Positions 8,814-15,655 of a DNA stretch of 17,790 nucleotides are shown here, piece by piece (the first letter of the stretch is position 1; the number at the start of each line of letters is the position of its first letter). The stretch comes from Pseudomonas sp. (lineage in GTDB: Bacteria; Pseudomonadota; Gammaproteobacteria; Pseudomonadales; Pseudomonadaceae), in NCBI GenBank assembly GCA_029239415.1, contig JAQZAY010000044.1, positions 1-17,790 on the forward strand, given 5' to 3'. The notes under the pieces are model-generated. The model worked only from the letters and a program-made list of their open reading frames with translations, did no database searches and was not told the DNA's origin. The position numbers were made by a program, and so were the translations under genes.

Positions 8814-8842
8814 CGGATAGACCCGCTTTTTGCCAATGGCAA
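8814..8842 (-). promoter_or_regulatory. Candidate sigma-70 promoter of rlmL
   Basis: On the minus strand TTGCCA (8842 to 8837) is followed after exactly 17 bases by TATCCG (8819 to 8814). Transcription would start near 8807. The -35 overlaps another inverted repeat, TTTGCC/GGCAAA at 8829-8834 and 8838-8843, which could be an operator. The -10 is a poor match, so confidence is limited. Confidence 0.35.
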
Positions 8843-8849
8843 AGAAGCT

Positions 8850-9130
8850 TTGATCATCCGGCAGAATGAAAATTTCCGGCGAAGCGCCCCGTTAATGACC
8901 CTTCGTCGTATTAATAAATGTTGCCGTCATCGTTTGGAAACAATGGCCCAATGCAGGCACTGGACGACCAAACCCTGATCATAGCGGGGTTTGCGTCAAA
9001 CCGAGTTGCGACGCATTTCCTTACTTATCCCCTGACCATTGGAAACGTTACGTCCTTATGACAAATCGATCATTCCCACTGTGAGCTGCATTGGTTAGAA
9101 CTCGTATCAGGTTGTCACCGCAACGGGGCA
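8850..9130. other. Intergenic stretch without a gene between rlmL and rmf
   Basis: Part of the 549-base gap. I see no credible coding sequence here. It is more AT-rich than its surroundings (ATTAATAAATG near 8910). It contains weak dyads such as AAACCC/GGGTTT (8970-8975 and 8987-8992, around TGATCA) and GGTTT/AAACC (8988-8992 and 8998-9002). The rmf promoter should lie in the right-hand part, but no hexamer pair is convincing by eye. Confidence 0.6.
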
Positions 9131-9137
9131 ACACTAC

Positions 9138-9200
9138 CGCTCGCGACGCCGGCAGCGAGCGCAAACCGGCAGAACGATTCTGCCCGGCCTCATAGAGGCC
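9138..9200 (+). ncRNA. Structured 5' leader of rmf (likely the Pseudomonas rmf RNA motif)
   Basis: Three tight hairpins occur in a row just before rmf. They are CGCTCGC/GCGAGCG (9138-9144 and 9155-9161, 10-base loop), GGCAGAA/TTCTGCC (9168-9174 and 9178-9184, 3-base loop) and GGCCTC/GAGGCC (9186-9191 and 9195-9200, 3-base loop). All stems are perfect. A conserved 'rmf RNA' motif upstream of rmf in Pseudomonas has been described from comparative genomics; position and hairpin series suggest this is it, but I matched it from memory of its location, not by a covariance model. The start codon and its GTGAGGG ribosome-binding region follow 38 bases after the last hairpin. Confidence 0.6.
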
Positions 9201-9238
9201 GACGGGACATTACAGTCAACAAGTGAGGGCAACACCCT

Positions 9239-9454
9239 ATGAGAAGACTTAAGCGTGATCCGTTGGAAAGAGCATATTCACGTGGCTACCAGTATGGAGT
9301 CACCGGCAAATCCCGCGAGCTTTGCCCATTTAATCTACCGTCCGTGCGCCAGGCATGGATCAATGGTTGGCGCGAAGGACGAGGCGACAACTGGGACGGT
9401 ATGACCGGCACCGCAGGGATCCACCGACTCAGCGAAAATCACGCCGTTGGCTGA
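9239..9454 (+). CDS. rmf: Ribosome modulation factor
   Basis: A 71-residue basic protein that drives 70S ribosomes into inactive 100S dimers in stationary phase and starvation. The sequence has the family core (RDPLERAYSRGYQYGVTGK, then LCPF, then RQAWINGWREGRGDNW). Length is slightly longer than E. coli Rmf (55 residues) at the C-terminus, as is usual in pseudomonads. ATG 9239 is preceded by GTGAGGG about 8 bases upstream. It is a single-gene unit with a structured leader and its own terminator, and is probably controlled by growth phase and stringent signals as in other gamma-proteobacteria; that regulation is family knowledge. Confidence 0.97.
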   Translation: MRRLKRDPLERAYSRGYQYGVTGKSRELCPFNLPSVRQAWINGWREGRGDNWDGMTGTAGIHRLSENHAVG

Positions 9455-9511
9455 ACGAGGACCTGATTTCATTCACCATGCGCGCCCCATCCGGGCGGCG
9501 GGCTAAGGCCC

Positions 9512-9539
9512 AAGGGCCCCTTCAAGGGGGCCCTTTTTT
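9512..9539 (+). terminator. Rho-independent terminator of rmf
   Basis: AAGGGCCCC pairs with GGGGCCCTT around a six-base loop and is followed by a T tract. It is oriented for rmf; the minus strand lacks a comparable T run, so it is less good for the convergent pyrD, whose stop is only 12 bases away. Confidence 0.93.
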
Positions 9540-9551
9540 ATGCCTGCGATC

Positions 9552-10586
9552 CTATGCCTGCCCTTGCCCAGGCAACGCCGCGATGGCATCCACCGCTTCG
9601 CGAATCAGCGCAGGCCCCTTGTAGATGAAGCCCGAATAGATCTGCACCAGGCTCGCACCCGCAGCGATCTTCTGCGCGGCATGCCGACCCTCGGTAATCC
9701 CGCCCGCTGCAATGATCGGCAACTTGCCACCCAGCTCGCCGGCCAGCACCTTGACGATATGGGTGCTCTTCTCCAGCACCGGCGCACCCGAGAGGCCGCC
9801 CGCCTCGGCACCGTGCTCCAGCCCTTCGACCCCTTCGCGTCCCAGGGTCGTGTTGGTGGCGATCACCCCGTCCATGCCCGACTCCAGCAGCGCAGCGGCC
9901 ACCAGGGCGGTTTCTTCGTCGCTCATGTCCGGGGCGATCTTGATGGCCAGCGGCACGCGCTTGCCATGGGTGATGGCCAGCTGCTCGCGGCGCGCCGCCA
10001 GGGCGTCGAGCAGCTGCTTGAGCGAATCGCCGAACTGCAGACTGCGCAGGCCAGGGGTGTTGGGAGAGCTGACGTTGACCGTGACGTAGCTGGCGTGGGC
10101 ATAGACCTTTTCCAGGCAGATCAGGTAATCGTCCACGGCGCGCTCGACCGGCGTGTCGAAGTTCTTGCCGATATTGATGCCCAGGATGCCCTGGTAGCGC
10201 GACGCGCGTACCCGGCCCAGCAGGTGGTCCACGCCCAGGTTGTTGAAGCCCATGCGGTTGATGATGCCCTGGGCCTCGGGCAGGCGGAAGATCCGCGGCT
10301 TGGGGTTGCCAGGCTGCGCGCGCGGGGTGACGGTGCCGATCTCGACGAAGCCGAAGCCCAGCTGGGCGAAGCCGTCGATCGCCGCGCCGTTCTTGTCCAG
10401 GCCCGCGGCCAGGCCAACCGGGTTGGCGAAGTTCAAGCCCATGACCGTGACCGGCAGCGCGGCCGGCTGCTTGCACAGCATGCCGTTGAGACCAAGGCGG
10501 CCACCGGCGCCGATCAGGTCCAGGGACAGGTCGTGGGAGGTCTCCGGGGAGAGCTTGAACAGCAGCTGGCGGGCCAGGGTATACAT
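9552..10586 (-). CDS. pyrD: Dihydroorotate dehydrogenase (quinone), class 2
   Basis: A 344-residue FMN enzyme of de novo pyrimidine synthesis that oxidises dihydroorotate to orotate and passes electrons to ubiquinone at the inner membrane. Class 2 features include the N-terminal membrane-associating segment ([21 protein letters not shown]), the FMN-binding start ([13 protein letters not shown]), the catalytic serine region [18 protein letters not shown], and the C-terminal phosphate-binding [10 protein letters not shown] and AAGGIT segments. Start ATG 10586 gives the usual family length; the longer open frame to 10835 would run through the divergent nasS gene. No strong ribosome-binding site is visible. 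It shares a 124-base intergenic region with nasS and has its own TATAAT. Confidence 0.96.
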   Translation of the reverse strand: MYTLARQLLFKLSPETSHDLSLDLIGAGGRLGLNGMLCKQPAALPVTVMGLNFANPVGLAAGLDKNGAAIDGFAQLGFGFVEIGTVTPRAQPGNPKPRIFRLPEAQGIINRMGFNNLGVDHLLGRVRASRYQGILGINIGKNFDTPVERAVDDYLICLEKVYAHASYVTVNVSSPNTPGLRSLQFGDSLKQLLDALAARREQLAITHGKRVPLAIKIAPDMSDEETALVAAALLESGMDGVIATNTTLGREGVEGLEHGAEAGGLSGAPVLEKSTHIVKVLAGELGGKLPIIAAGGITEGRHAAQKIAAGASLVQIYSGFIYKGPALIREAVDAIAALPGQGQA

Positions 10587-10619
10587 GGGCGGGCAAGACT
10601 CGACGTGAGTGAGGTGGCG

Positions 10620-10625
10620 ATTATA
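10620..10625 (-). promoter_or_regulatory. pyrD -10 element
   Basis: A perfect TATAAT reads on the minus strand (10625 to 10620), 33 bases before the pyrD ATG, predicting a leader of roughly 27 bases. The -35 region (TGTCGC near 10643-10648) is weak. Confidence 0.6.
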
Positions 10626-10654
10626 GCCATCGCGTCGCCTTGGCGACAGGGCCT

Positions 10655-10670
10655 TGGCATATGGGTTGCT
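10655..10670 (+). promoter_or_regulatory. Sigma-54 (RpoN) -24/-12 promoter of nasS-nasT
   Basis: TGGCATA, four bases, then TTGCT matches the consensus TGGCACG-N4-TTGCW, with GG (10656-10657) and GC (10668-10669) exactly 12 bases apart. Transcription should start near 10681, about 30 bases before the nasS ATG. This promoter lies inside the longest open frame, which supports the later start at 10711. Sigma-54 dependence fits control by nitrogen status. I did not find a convincing NtrC site nearby. Confidence 0.75.
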
Positions 10671-10710
10671 ACATACGTGCACACAGCCTATCGGTACCGG
10701 CGAGAATTTC

Positions 10711-11925
10711 ATGAAGACAGCACCTCCAGTGATGCCCCTGGCCTGGGTCAACGGCAGCGACGCACCCGAGAAACCGGTCCTCGACATCGGCTTCATGGCC
10801 CTTTCCGATTGCGCCTCGGTGGTGGTCGCCGCCACCCAGGGCTTCGCACAGCCCTACGGGCTGACCCTGAACCTCAAGCGCCAGAGCTCCTGGGCCGGGC
10901 TGCGCGACAAGCTGGTCAGCGGTGAGCTGGATGCAGCCCATAGCCTCTACGGCCTGATCTACGCAGTGCACCTGGGCATCGGTGGGGGCGCGGCAAGCGA
11001 CATGGCCGTGCTCATGGGCCTGAACCAGAACGCGCAGGCCATCAACCTGTCCGCGGGCCTGCAGCGCCAGGGCGTGGTCAGTCCCGAGGCACTGGCACAG
11101 CGAGTGCACCACAAAGGCGCAAGACTGACCTTCGCCCAGACATTTCCCACGGGCACCCACGCCATGTGGCTGTACTACTGGCTCGCCAGCCAGGGCATCC
11201 ATCCACTGCGCGATGTCGACAGCGTGGTGGTGCCGCCGGCGCAGATGGTCGCGCACCTGCAGGCCGGGCGCATCGACGGTTTCTGCGTCGGCGAGCCTTG
11301 GTCCGCCGATGCCGTGGCCCAGGGCCAGGGTTTCACCCTCGCCACCAGCCAGTCCATCTGGCCCGACCATCCTGAAAAGGTCCTGGGCTGCGCCCGCGCC
11401 TTCGTCGAGCACTACCCCAACAGCGCGCGTGCGCTGGTCAAGGCCATCCTGGCGGCCAGCCGCTTCATCGAGCAAAGCGCCGAGAACCGCCGGAGCACGG
11501 CGCAACTGCTGAGCGACAGGGCGTACCTGGACACGGCCGTCGAGCGTATCGAGCCCCGGCTGCTCGGCGACTACGAGGACGGTCTAGGCCATCGCTGGCA
11601 AGACCCGCATGCCCTGCGCTTTTTCGACCAGGGCCGCTGCAACCTGCCCTACCTGTCCGATGGCATGTGGTTCATGACCCAGTTCCGTCGTTGGGGCCTG
11701 TTGCGCGATGACCCCGACTACCTGGGAGTGGCCGGTCAGGTCCAGCAATTGGCGCTGTACCGCGAGGCTGCCGAGGCCGTGGGCGTGCACTGCAGCCAGC
11801 TGCCGATGCGCAGCAGCCAGCTGATCGACGGCAGCCGCTGGGACGGCAGCAATCCCCATGGCTACGCACGCAGCTTTGCCCTGCATGCCATGCACGACCT
11901 GCCGACCGCTCGTGTCGGTTTCTGA
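10711..11925 (+). CDS. nasS: NasS: nitrate-sensing NrtA/CmpA-family protein
   Basis: A 404-residue protein of the NrtA/CmpA nitrate/bicarbonate-binding family. Features are the ABC-substrate-binding-like fold start ([22 protein letters not shown]), the family stretches [16 protein letters not shown] and [11 protein letters not shown], and no signal peptide, which marks a cytoplasmic sensor, not a transport component. In Azotobacter, Paracoccus and Pseudomonas, NasS binds nitrate/nitrite and otherwise holds NasT inactive. The start ATG 10711 ([14 protein letters not shown]) falls downstream of the sigma-54 promoter; the longer frame from 10654 would begin inside that promoter. The ribosome-binding site (GCGAG) is weak. 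nasT follows after 8 bases. Confidence 0.92.
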   Translation: MKTAPPVMPLAWVNGSDAPEKPVLDIGFMALSDCASVVVAATQGFAQPYGLTLNLKRQSSWAGLRDKLVSGELDAAHSLYGLIYAVHLGIGGGAASDMAVLMGLNQNAQAINLSAGLQRQGVVSPEALAQRVHHKGARLTFAQTFPTGTHAMWLYYWLASQGIHPLRDVDSVVVPPAQMVAHLQAGRIDGFCVGEPWSADAVAQGQGFTLATSQSIWPDHPEKVLGCARAFVEHYPNSARALVKAILAASRFIEQSAENRRSTAQLLSDRAYLDTAVERIEPRLLGDYEDGLGHRWQDPHALRFFDQGRCNLPYLSDGMWFMTQFRRWGLLRDDPDYLGVAGQVQQLALYREAAEAVGVHCSQLPMRSSQLIDGSRWDGSNPHGYARSFALHAMHDLPTARVGF

Positions 11926-11933
11926 AGGGGGCC

Positions 11934-12515
11934 ATGAGCATGCTGCGCATCCTGTTGATCGACGACACCGAGAAAAAAGTCGGGCGCCTCAAGACCGCTC
12001 TCATCGACGCTGGCTTCGAGGTGATCGATGCCGTCGGCCTGACCATCGACCTACCTGCCTGCGTCGAAACGGTGCGCCCGGATGTGGTCCTGATCGATAC
12101 CGAGTCACCCGGGCGGGACGTCATGGAGCAAGTGGTGCTGGTGAGCCGCGACCGCCCTCGCCCGATCGTGCTGTTTACCGACGAACACGATCCGGCGGCA
12201 ATGCGCCAGGCGATCCAGGCAGGGGTCAGCGCCTACATCATCGATGGCATCCAGGCCACGCGCCTGCAGCCGATCCTCGACGTCGCCATGGCGCGCTTCG
12301 AGAGCGACCAGGCGCTCAAGGCCCAGCTGCAGGCCCGCGACCAGCAGTTGGCCGAGCGCAAGCGTATCGAGCAGGCCAAGGGACTGCTGATGAAGATGAG
12401 AGGTTGCAATGAGGAGCAGGCCTACACCCTGATGCGCCGCCAGGCCATGAGCAAGCAGCAGAAGCTGGTGCAGGTGGCCGAGCAGATCGTGGCGATGCAT
12501 GAGTTGCTCGGCTAG
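11934..12515 (+). CDS. nasT: NasT: ANTAR-domain antitermination regulator
   Basis: A 193-residue response-regulator-like protein. The receiver keeps the acidic pair D10-D11 and an aspartate at D55 (VVLIDTESP), but the usual active-site lysine is missing: the position reads AYIIDGI. From about residue 130 to 190 is a coiled-coil plus ANTAR RNA-binding domain (RKRIEQAKGLLMKMRG, then EEQAYTLMRRQAMSKQQKL). In known systems NasT, released from NasS by nitrate, binds the double-hairpin leader and prevents termination. Translation may start at ATG 11934, 5 bases after AAGGGGG, or at ATG 11940. It follows nasS by 8 bases, so the pair is one unit. Confidence 0.94.
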   Translation: MSMLRILLIDDTEKKVGRLKTALIDAGFEVIDAVGLTIDLPACVETVRPDVVLIDTESPGRDVMEQVVLVSRDRPRPIVLFTDEHDPAAMRQAIQAGVSAYIIDGIQATRLQPILDVAMARFESDQALKAQLQARDQQLAERKRIEQAKGLLMKMRGCNEEQAYTLMRRQAMSKQQKLVQVAEQIVAMHELLG

Positions 12516-12550
12516 GCCATCGCCGCCGCTTCCTTGAACCCTGCGCACAT

Positions 12551-12566
12551 TGGCCCGGCTCTTGCT
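12551..12566 (+). promoter_or_regulatory. Sigma-54 (RpoN) -24/-12 promoter of the nasA operon
   Basis: TGGCCCG, four bases, TTGCT matches the -24/-12 consensus except one base, with GG and GC exactly 12 apart (12552-12553 and 12564-12565). Predicted start near 12577, just 4 bases before the first leader hairpin. It lies 36 bases after the nasT stop, so nasA is transcribed separately from nasS-nasT. Confidence 0.78.
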
Positions 12567-12580
12567 ACTCACCTGATACA

Positions 12581-12666
12581 GGCAACCAACGGCGGTTGCC
12601 CCCCAACACGACAAAGACGTCGCTCGCCTCTCCCACCACCGGGAGCCGGCGGCGGCGTCTTTTTTT
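12581..12666 (+). promoter_or_regulatory. ANTAR-target leader RNA (P1 and P2 hairpins) with attenuator terminator
   Basis: A textbook NasT/ANTAR antitermination leader. P1 is GGCAACC/GGTTGCC (12581-12587 and 12594-12600) closing hexaloop AACGGC. P2 is CGAC/GTCG (12609-12612 and 12619-12622) closing hexaloop AAAGAC. Both loops have A at position 1 and G at position 4, the ANTAR hallmark, and are separated by 8 bases. The loop and 3' arm of P2 overlap the left arm of the terminator (12615-12660, see separate entry), so stabilised P2 blocks termination. Placement between the sigma-54 start and nasA is exactly as expected. Confidence 0.88.
12615..12666 (+). terminator. Attenuator terminator in the nasA leader
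   Basis: AGACG (12615-12619) pairs with CGTCT (12656-12660), continuing with a GC-rich helix topped by CTCCC/GGGAG around a six-base loop ACCACC, with a bulge or two near the middle, then a run of T residues to 12666. Its 5' arm is shared with hairpin P2. Without NasT it should stop transcription before nasA. The loop ACCACC has A rather than G at position 4, so it is not itself an ANTAR hexaloop. Confidence 0.88.
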
Positions 12667-12688
12667 GTTTGCCCGCGCGAGGTGCCCG

Positions 12689-13900
12689 ATGAATACGAGC
12701 TTCTGGAAATCCGGCCATGTGCCTACCTTGTTTGCCGCCTTCCTGTATTTCGACCTGAGCTTCATGGTCTGGTACCTGCTCGGCCCGCTCGCCGTGCAGA
12801 TCGCCACCGACCTGCAGCTGACGCCGCAGCAGCGCGGGCTGATGGTCGCGACACCGATCCTGGCGGGGGCTGTACTGCGCCTGGCCATGGGTGTACTGGT
12901 CGATCGCCTGTCGCCCAAGACCGCCGGCCTGATCGGCCAGGTGATCGTCATCGTGGCCTTGGCCTGCGCCTGGTACCTGGGTATCCACAGCTATGAGCAG
13001 GCGCTGCTGCTGGGCGTGTTCCTGGGCTTTGCCGGCGCATCGTTCGCCGTGTCGCTGCCTCTGGCCTCGCAATGGTATCCGCCGCAGCACCAGGGCAAGG
13101 CCATGGGCATTGCCGGGGCCGGCAACTCCGGCACCGTGTTCGCCGCCCTGCTGGCTCCGGCCCTGGCCGCAGGCTTTGGCTGGAGCAATGTATTCGGCTT
13201 TGCGCTGATTCCCCTGGTAGTGGCGCTGGTGGTGTTCGCCCTGCTCGCGCGCAATGCCCCGCAGCGGCCCAGGCCAAAGTCCAGCGCCGACTACCTCAAG
13301 GCCCTGGGCGACCGGGACAGCTGGTGGTTCATGTTCTTCTACAGCGTGACCTTTGGCGGCTTCATCGGCCTGGCCAGCGCATTGCCTGGCTACTTCAGCG
13401 ACCAGTACGCCCTGAGCCCGGTCACCGCGGGCTACTACACCGCCGCCTGCGTCTTCGCCGGAAGCCTGATGCGCCCGCTGGGCGGCGCCCTGGCCGATCG
13501 TTTCGGTGGCATCCGCACCTTGCTGGGCATGTATGCAGTGGCGGCGGTCTGCATCGCGGCAGTCGGCTTCAACCTGCCCAGCGCCACCGCTGCGCTGGCC
13601 TTGTTCGTCAGCGCCATGCTCGGCCTGGGCGCCGGCAACGGCGCGGTATTCCAGCTGGTGCCACAGCGCTTCCGCCAGGAAATCGGCGTGATGACCGGGC
13701 TGATCGGCATGGCCGGCGGCATTGGCGGCTTCCTCCTGGCCGCAGGCCTGGGCACCATCAAGCAGCACACCGGTGACTACCAGATGGGCCTGTGGCTGTT
13801 CGCCAGCCTGGGCTTGCTGGCCTGGTTCGGGCTCTACGGCGTCAAGCAGCGCTGGCGCACCACCTGGGGCTCGGCGGCGGTCACCGCGGCCCGTGTCTGA
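12689..13900 (+). CDS. nasA: Nitrate/nitrite transporter, NarK/NasA family (MFS)
   Basis: A 403-residue major facilitator superfamily permease with about 12 hydrophobic segments, importing nitrate for assimilation across the inner membrane. Two nitrate-signature-type motifs are seen: GIAGAGNSGTVFAALLAP in the first half and GLGAGNGAVFQLVPQRF in the second. ATG 12689 has GAGGT at 12679-12683 with five bases spacing; an earlier frame start at 12596 would lie inside the leader terminator and is rejected. The gene is governed by the sigma-54 promoter and ANTAR leader immediately upstream. Its last codons overlap the start of the kinase/phosphatase gene. The name nasA follows Pseudomonas usage for the transporter. 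Confidence 0.93.
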   Translation: MNTSFWKSGHVPTLFAAFLYFDLSFMVWYLLGPLAVQIATDLQLTPQQRGLMVATPILAGAVLRLAMGVLVDRLSPKTAGLIGQVIVIVALACAWYLGIHSYEQALLLGVFLGFAGASFAVSLPLASQWYPPQHQGKAMGIAGAGNSGTVFAALLAPALAAGFGWSNVFGFALIPLVVALVVFALLARNAPQRPRPKSSADYLKALGDRDSWWFMFFYSVTFGGFIGLASALPGYFSDQYALSPVTAGYYTAACVFAGSLMRPLGGALADRFGGIRTLLGMYAVAAVCIAAVGFNLPSATAALALFVSAMLGLGAGNGAVFQLVPQRFRQEIGVMTGLIGMAGGIGGFLLAAGLGTIKQHTGDYQMGLWLFASLGLLAWFGLYGVKQRWRTTWGSAAVTAARV

Positions 13901-15578
13901 CAGCCCCGCAGGCCTGCAGCTCAGCTTCGCCCAGGCCAGCGCCCAGGGCCCTCGGGATCAAAACCAGGACGCCCTGCGCCTGGTCACGCCCGCCCCCGAA
14001 CTGGCCGCGAGCAAGGGGTACCTGTTCGCATTGGCCGATGGCGTGAGCCAATGCGCAGACGGCGGCCTCGCGGCGAGGGCGAGCCTGCAGGCGCTGGCCA
14101 TGGACTACTACGCCACCCCTGCCACCTGGGGCGTGGCCCAGGCTCTGGACCGCCTGTTGCTGGCACAGAACCGCTGGCTCCGCGCACAGGGCGCTGGCCA
14201 GCCCTTGCTGACCACCCTGAGCGCCCTGGTGATACGCGGCCGGCGCTTCACCTTGGCGCACGTCGGCGACTGCCGGGTCTATCGCTGGGCCTCGGGCAAA
14301 CTGCAATGCCTGAGCGAGGACCATGTCTGGGACCAGCCCGGCATGCAGCACGTGCTCAAGCGCGCCCTTGGCCTGGACCAGCACCTGCTGGTCGATTACC
14401 TGGAAGGCGATTTGCAGCCCAACGACTGCTTCCTGCTGCTCAGCGATGGCGTCTGGGCGAGCCTGAACGACCAGCAGATCCAGTCGGTGCTGCGCGATCA
14501 ACCCGACCTGCAGCAAGCGGCCAGCACCTTGGTCAGTAGCGCCCACCTGAGCGGCAGCCAGGACAACGCGAGCGCGCTGCTGGTACGCATCGACCAGCTC
14601 GGCCCGGTCAATCTTGGCGACACCCTGGCCCAGCTCCAGCAATGGCCGCTACCGGGGCCATTGCGCACCGGCCAATCGATCGACGGCTGGCAGGTCGACT
14701 CGCTGATCGCGCAAAGCAGGCAATCACTGCTCTACCGTGTGCGAGATCCGCAGCAGCATGGCTGGCTGCTGAAAACCCTGCCCGCCACGCGCGAGAAGGA
14801 AGCCGGTGCCCTGCAGGGCTTGCTGATGGAGGAGTGGTTCCTGCGGCGGGTCGCGGGTCGTCATTTTCCCGAGGTGCACCCAGCGGGCCAGCGCCAGCAC
14901 CTTTACTACCTGATGCGCGAATATCCCGGGCAAAGCCTGGCGGCGCTGTTCGACCAGCAAGGACCACTGCCTCTGGCGCAGTGGCTCGAGCTGGCGCGCC
15001 AGTTGTTGCAAGCGGTGGGCGTGCTGCACCGGCGCAACCTGTTGCACCGGGACATCAAGCCCGAGAACCTGCACCTGGGCGACGATGGCCAGCTGCGCGT
15101 GCTCGACTTCGGCCTGGCGTACTGCCCCGGCCTGTGCGAAGACCGGCCCAACGCGCTGCCGGGTACACCTTCGTTCATTGCACCCGAAGCGTTCGACGGG
15201 CAGCCGCCCAGTGCGCGCCAAGACCTGTATGCAGCAGGCGTCAGCCTGTTTTTCCTGCTGACCGGGCATTATCCCTATGGCGAGGTGGAAGCCTTCCAGC
15301 GTCCGCGTTTCGGCACTCCTGTGAGCGCGGCACGCTACCGCCCAGACCTGCCCGAGTGGCTACAACGCAATCTTGAGCAAGCGGTGGCGGTGGATCCCAC
15401 CCAGCGTTTCGAGACTGCCGAGCAATGGCTGCTGCTGCTTGAACAAGGCGATCGCCAGGTACTCGACACCCGGCCCCGGCCCCTGCTCGAGCGCGAGCCG
15501 TTGAAGGTCTGGCGCACCCTGGCACTGTTGTCCCTGGTACTCAACCTGCTCCTGCTGGTGGTTGTGTTCAAGGGCTGA
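13893..15578 (+). CDS. Fused PP2C-type phosphatase and Ser/Thr protein kinase, membrane-anchored
   Basis: A 561-residue bifunctional signalling protein. Residues 1-235 are a PP2C phosphatase with metal-binding aspartates D26 (GPRDQNQDALR), D49 (LADGVSQ), D185 (LLSDGVW) and D224 (SQDNASALLV). Residues about 265-525 are a Hanks-type kinase: K294 (WLLKTLP), catalytic HRDIKPEN with D387, DFG with D405, and APEAF. The glycine-rich ATP loop is degenerate (LIAQSRQSLLYRV). A hydrophobic C-terminal tail (about 539-561) is a likely tail anchor. The start is a GTG at 13893 that overlaps the nasA stop by 8 bases; the first in-frame ATG (14101) would cut away the phosphatase core. Such genes next to nitrate transporters are known in pseudomonads, but substrate and role are unknown to me. 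Confidence 0.9.
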   Translation: MSDSPAGLQLSFAQASAQGPRDQNQDALRLVTPAPELAASKGYLFALADGVSQCADGGLAARASLQALAMDYYATPATWGVAQALDRLLLAQNRWLRAQGAGQPLLTTLSALVIRGRRFTLAHVGDCRVYRWASGKLQCLSEDHVWDQPGMQHVLKRALGLDQHLLVDYLEGDLQPNDCFLLLSDGVWASLNDQQIQSVLRDQPDLQQAASTLVSSAHLSGSQDNASALLVRIDQLGPVNLGDTLAQLQQWPLPGPLRTGQSIDGWQVDSLIAQSRQSLLYRVRDPQQHGWLLKTLPATREKEAGALQGLLMEEWFLRRVAGRHFPEVHPAGQRQHLYYLMREYPGQSLAALFDQQGPLPLAQWLELARQLLQAVGVLHRRNLLHRDIKPENLHLGDDGQLRVLDFGLAYCPGLCEDRPNALPGTPSFIAPEAFDGQPPSARQDLYAAGVSLFFLLTGHYPYGEVEAFQRPRFGTPVSAARYRPDLPEWLQRNLEQAVAVDPTQRFETAEQWLLLLEQGDRQVLDTRPRPLLEREPLKVWRTLALLSLVLNLLLLVVVFKG

Positions 15579-15611
15579 AGCCAGGCCGAGACCGTTGGAT
15601 GACAGGCAAAG

Positions 15612-15637
15612 AAAAACCCGGCCGAGGCCGGGTTTTT
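15612..15637. terminator. Bidirectional terminator between the nasA operon and oprF
   Basis: An A tract, CCCGGC, a four-base loop, GCCGGG and a T tract form a symmetrical hairpin with A and T runs on both sides, working on both strands. It ends the nasA-kinase operon and, on the other strand, oprF (19 bases past its stop). Confidence 0.95.
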
Positions 15638-15655
15638 CGTGAAGCGTCAGACCAA

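Noticed and set aside
8739..8978. 79-residue plus-strand frame in the rlmL-rmf gap
   Set aside because: Crosses several inverted repeats, lacks a ribosome-binding site and resembles no family I know.
9540..10925. 461-residue plus-strand open frame opposite pyrD
   Set aside because: Antisense to pyrD and running into nasS in the wrong frame; would start within the rmf terminator.
12460..12550. Possible NtrC site upstream of the nasA promoter (TGGTGC near 12465)
   Set aside because: Only one half-site is present; the matching GCACCA half at the right distance is absent.
12569..13768. 399-residue minus-strand open frame opposite nasA
   Set aside because: His/Gln/Gly/Ala-rich shadow of a transporter gene; passes through the leader terminator.
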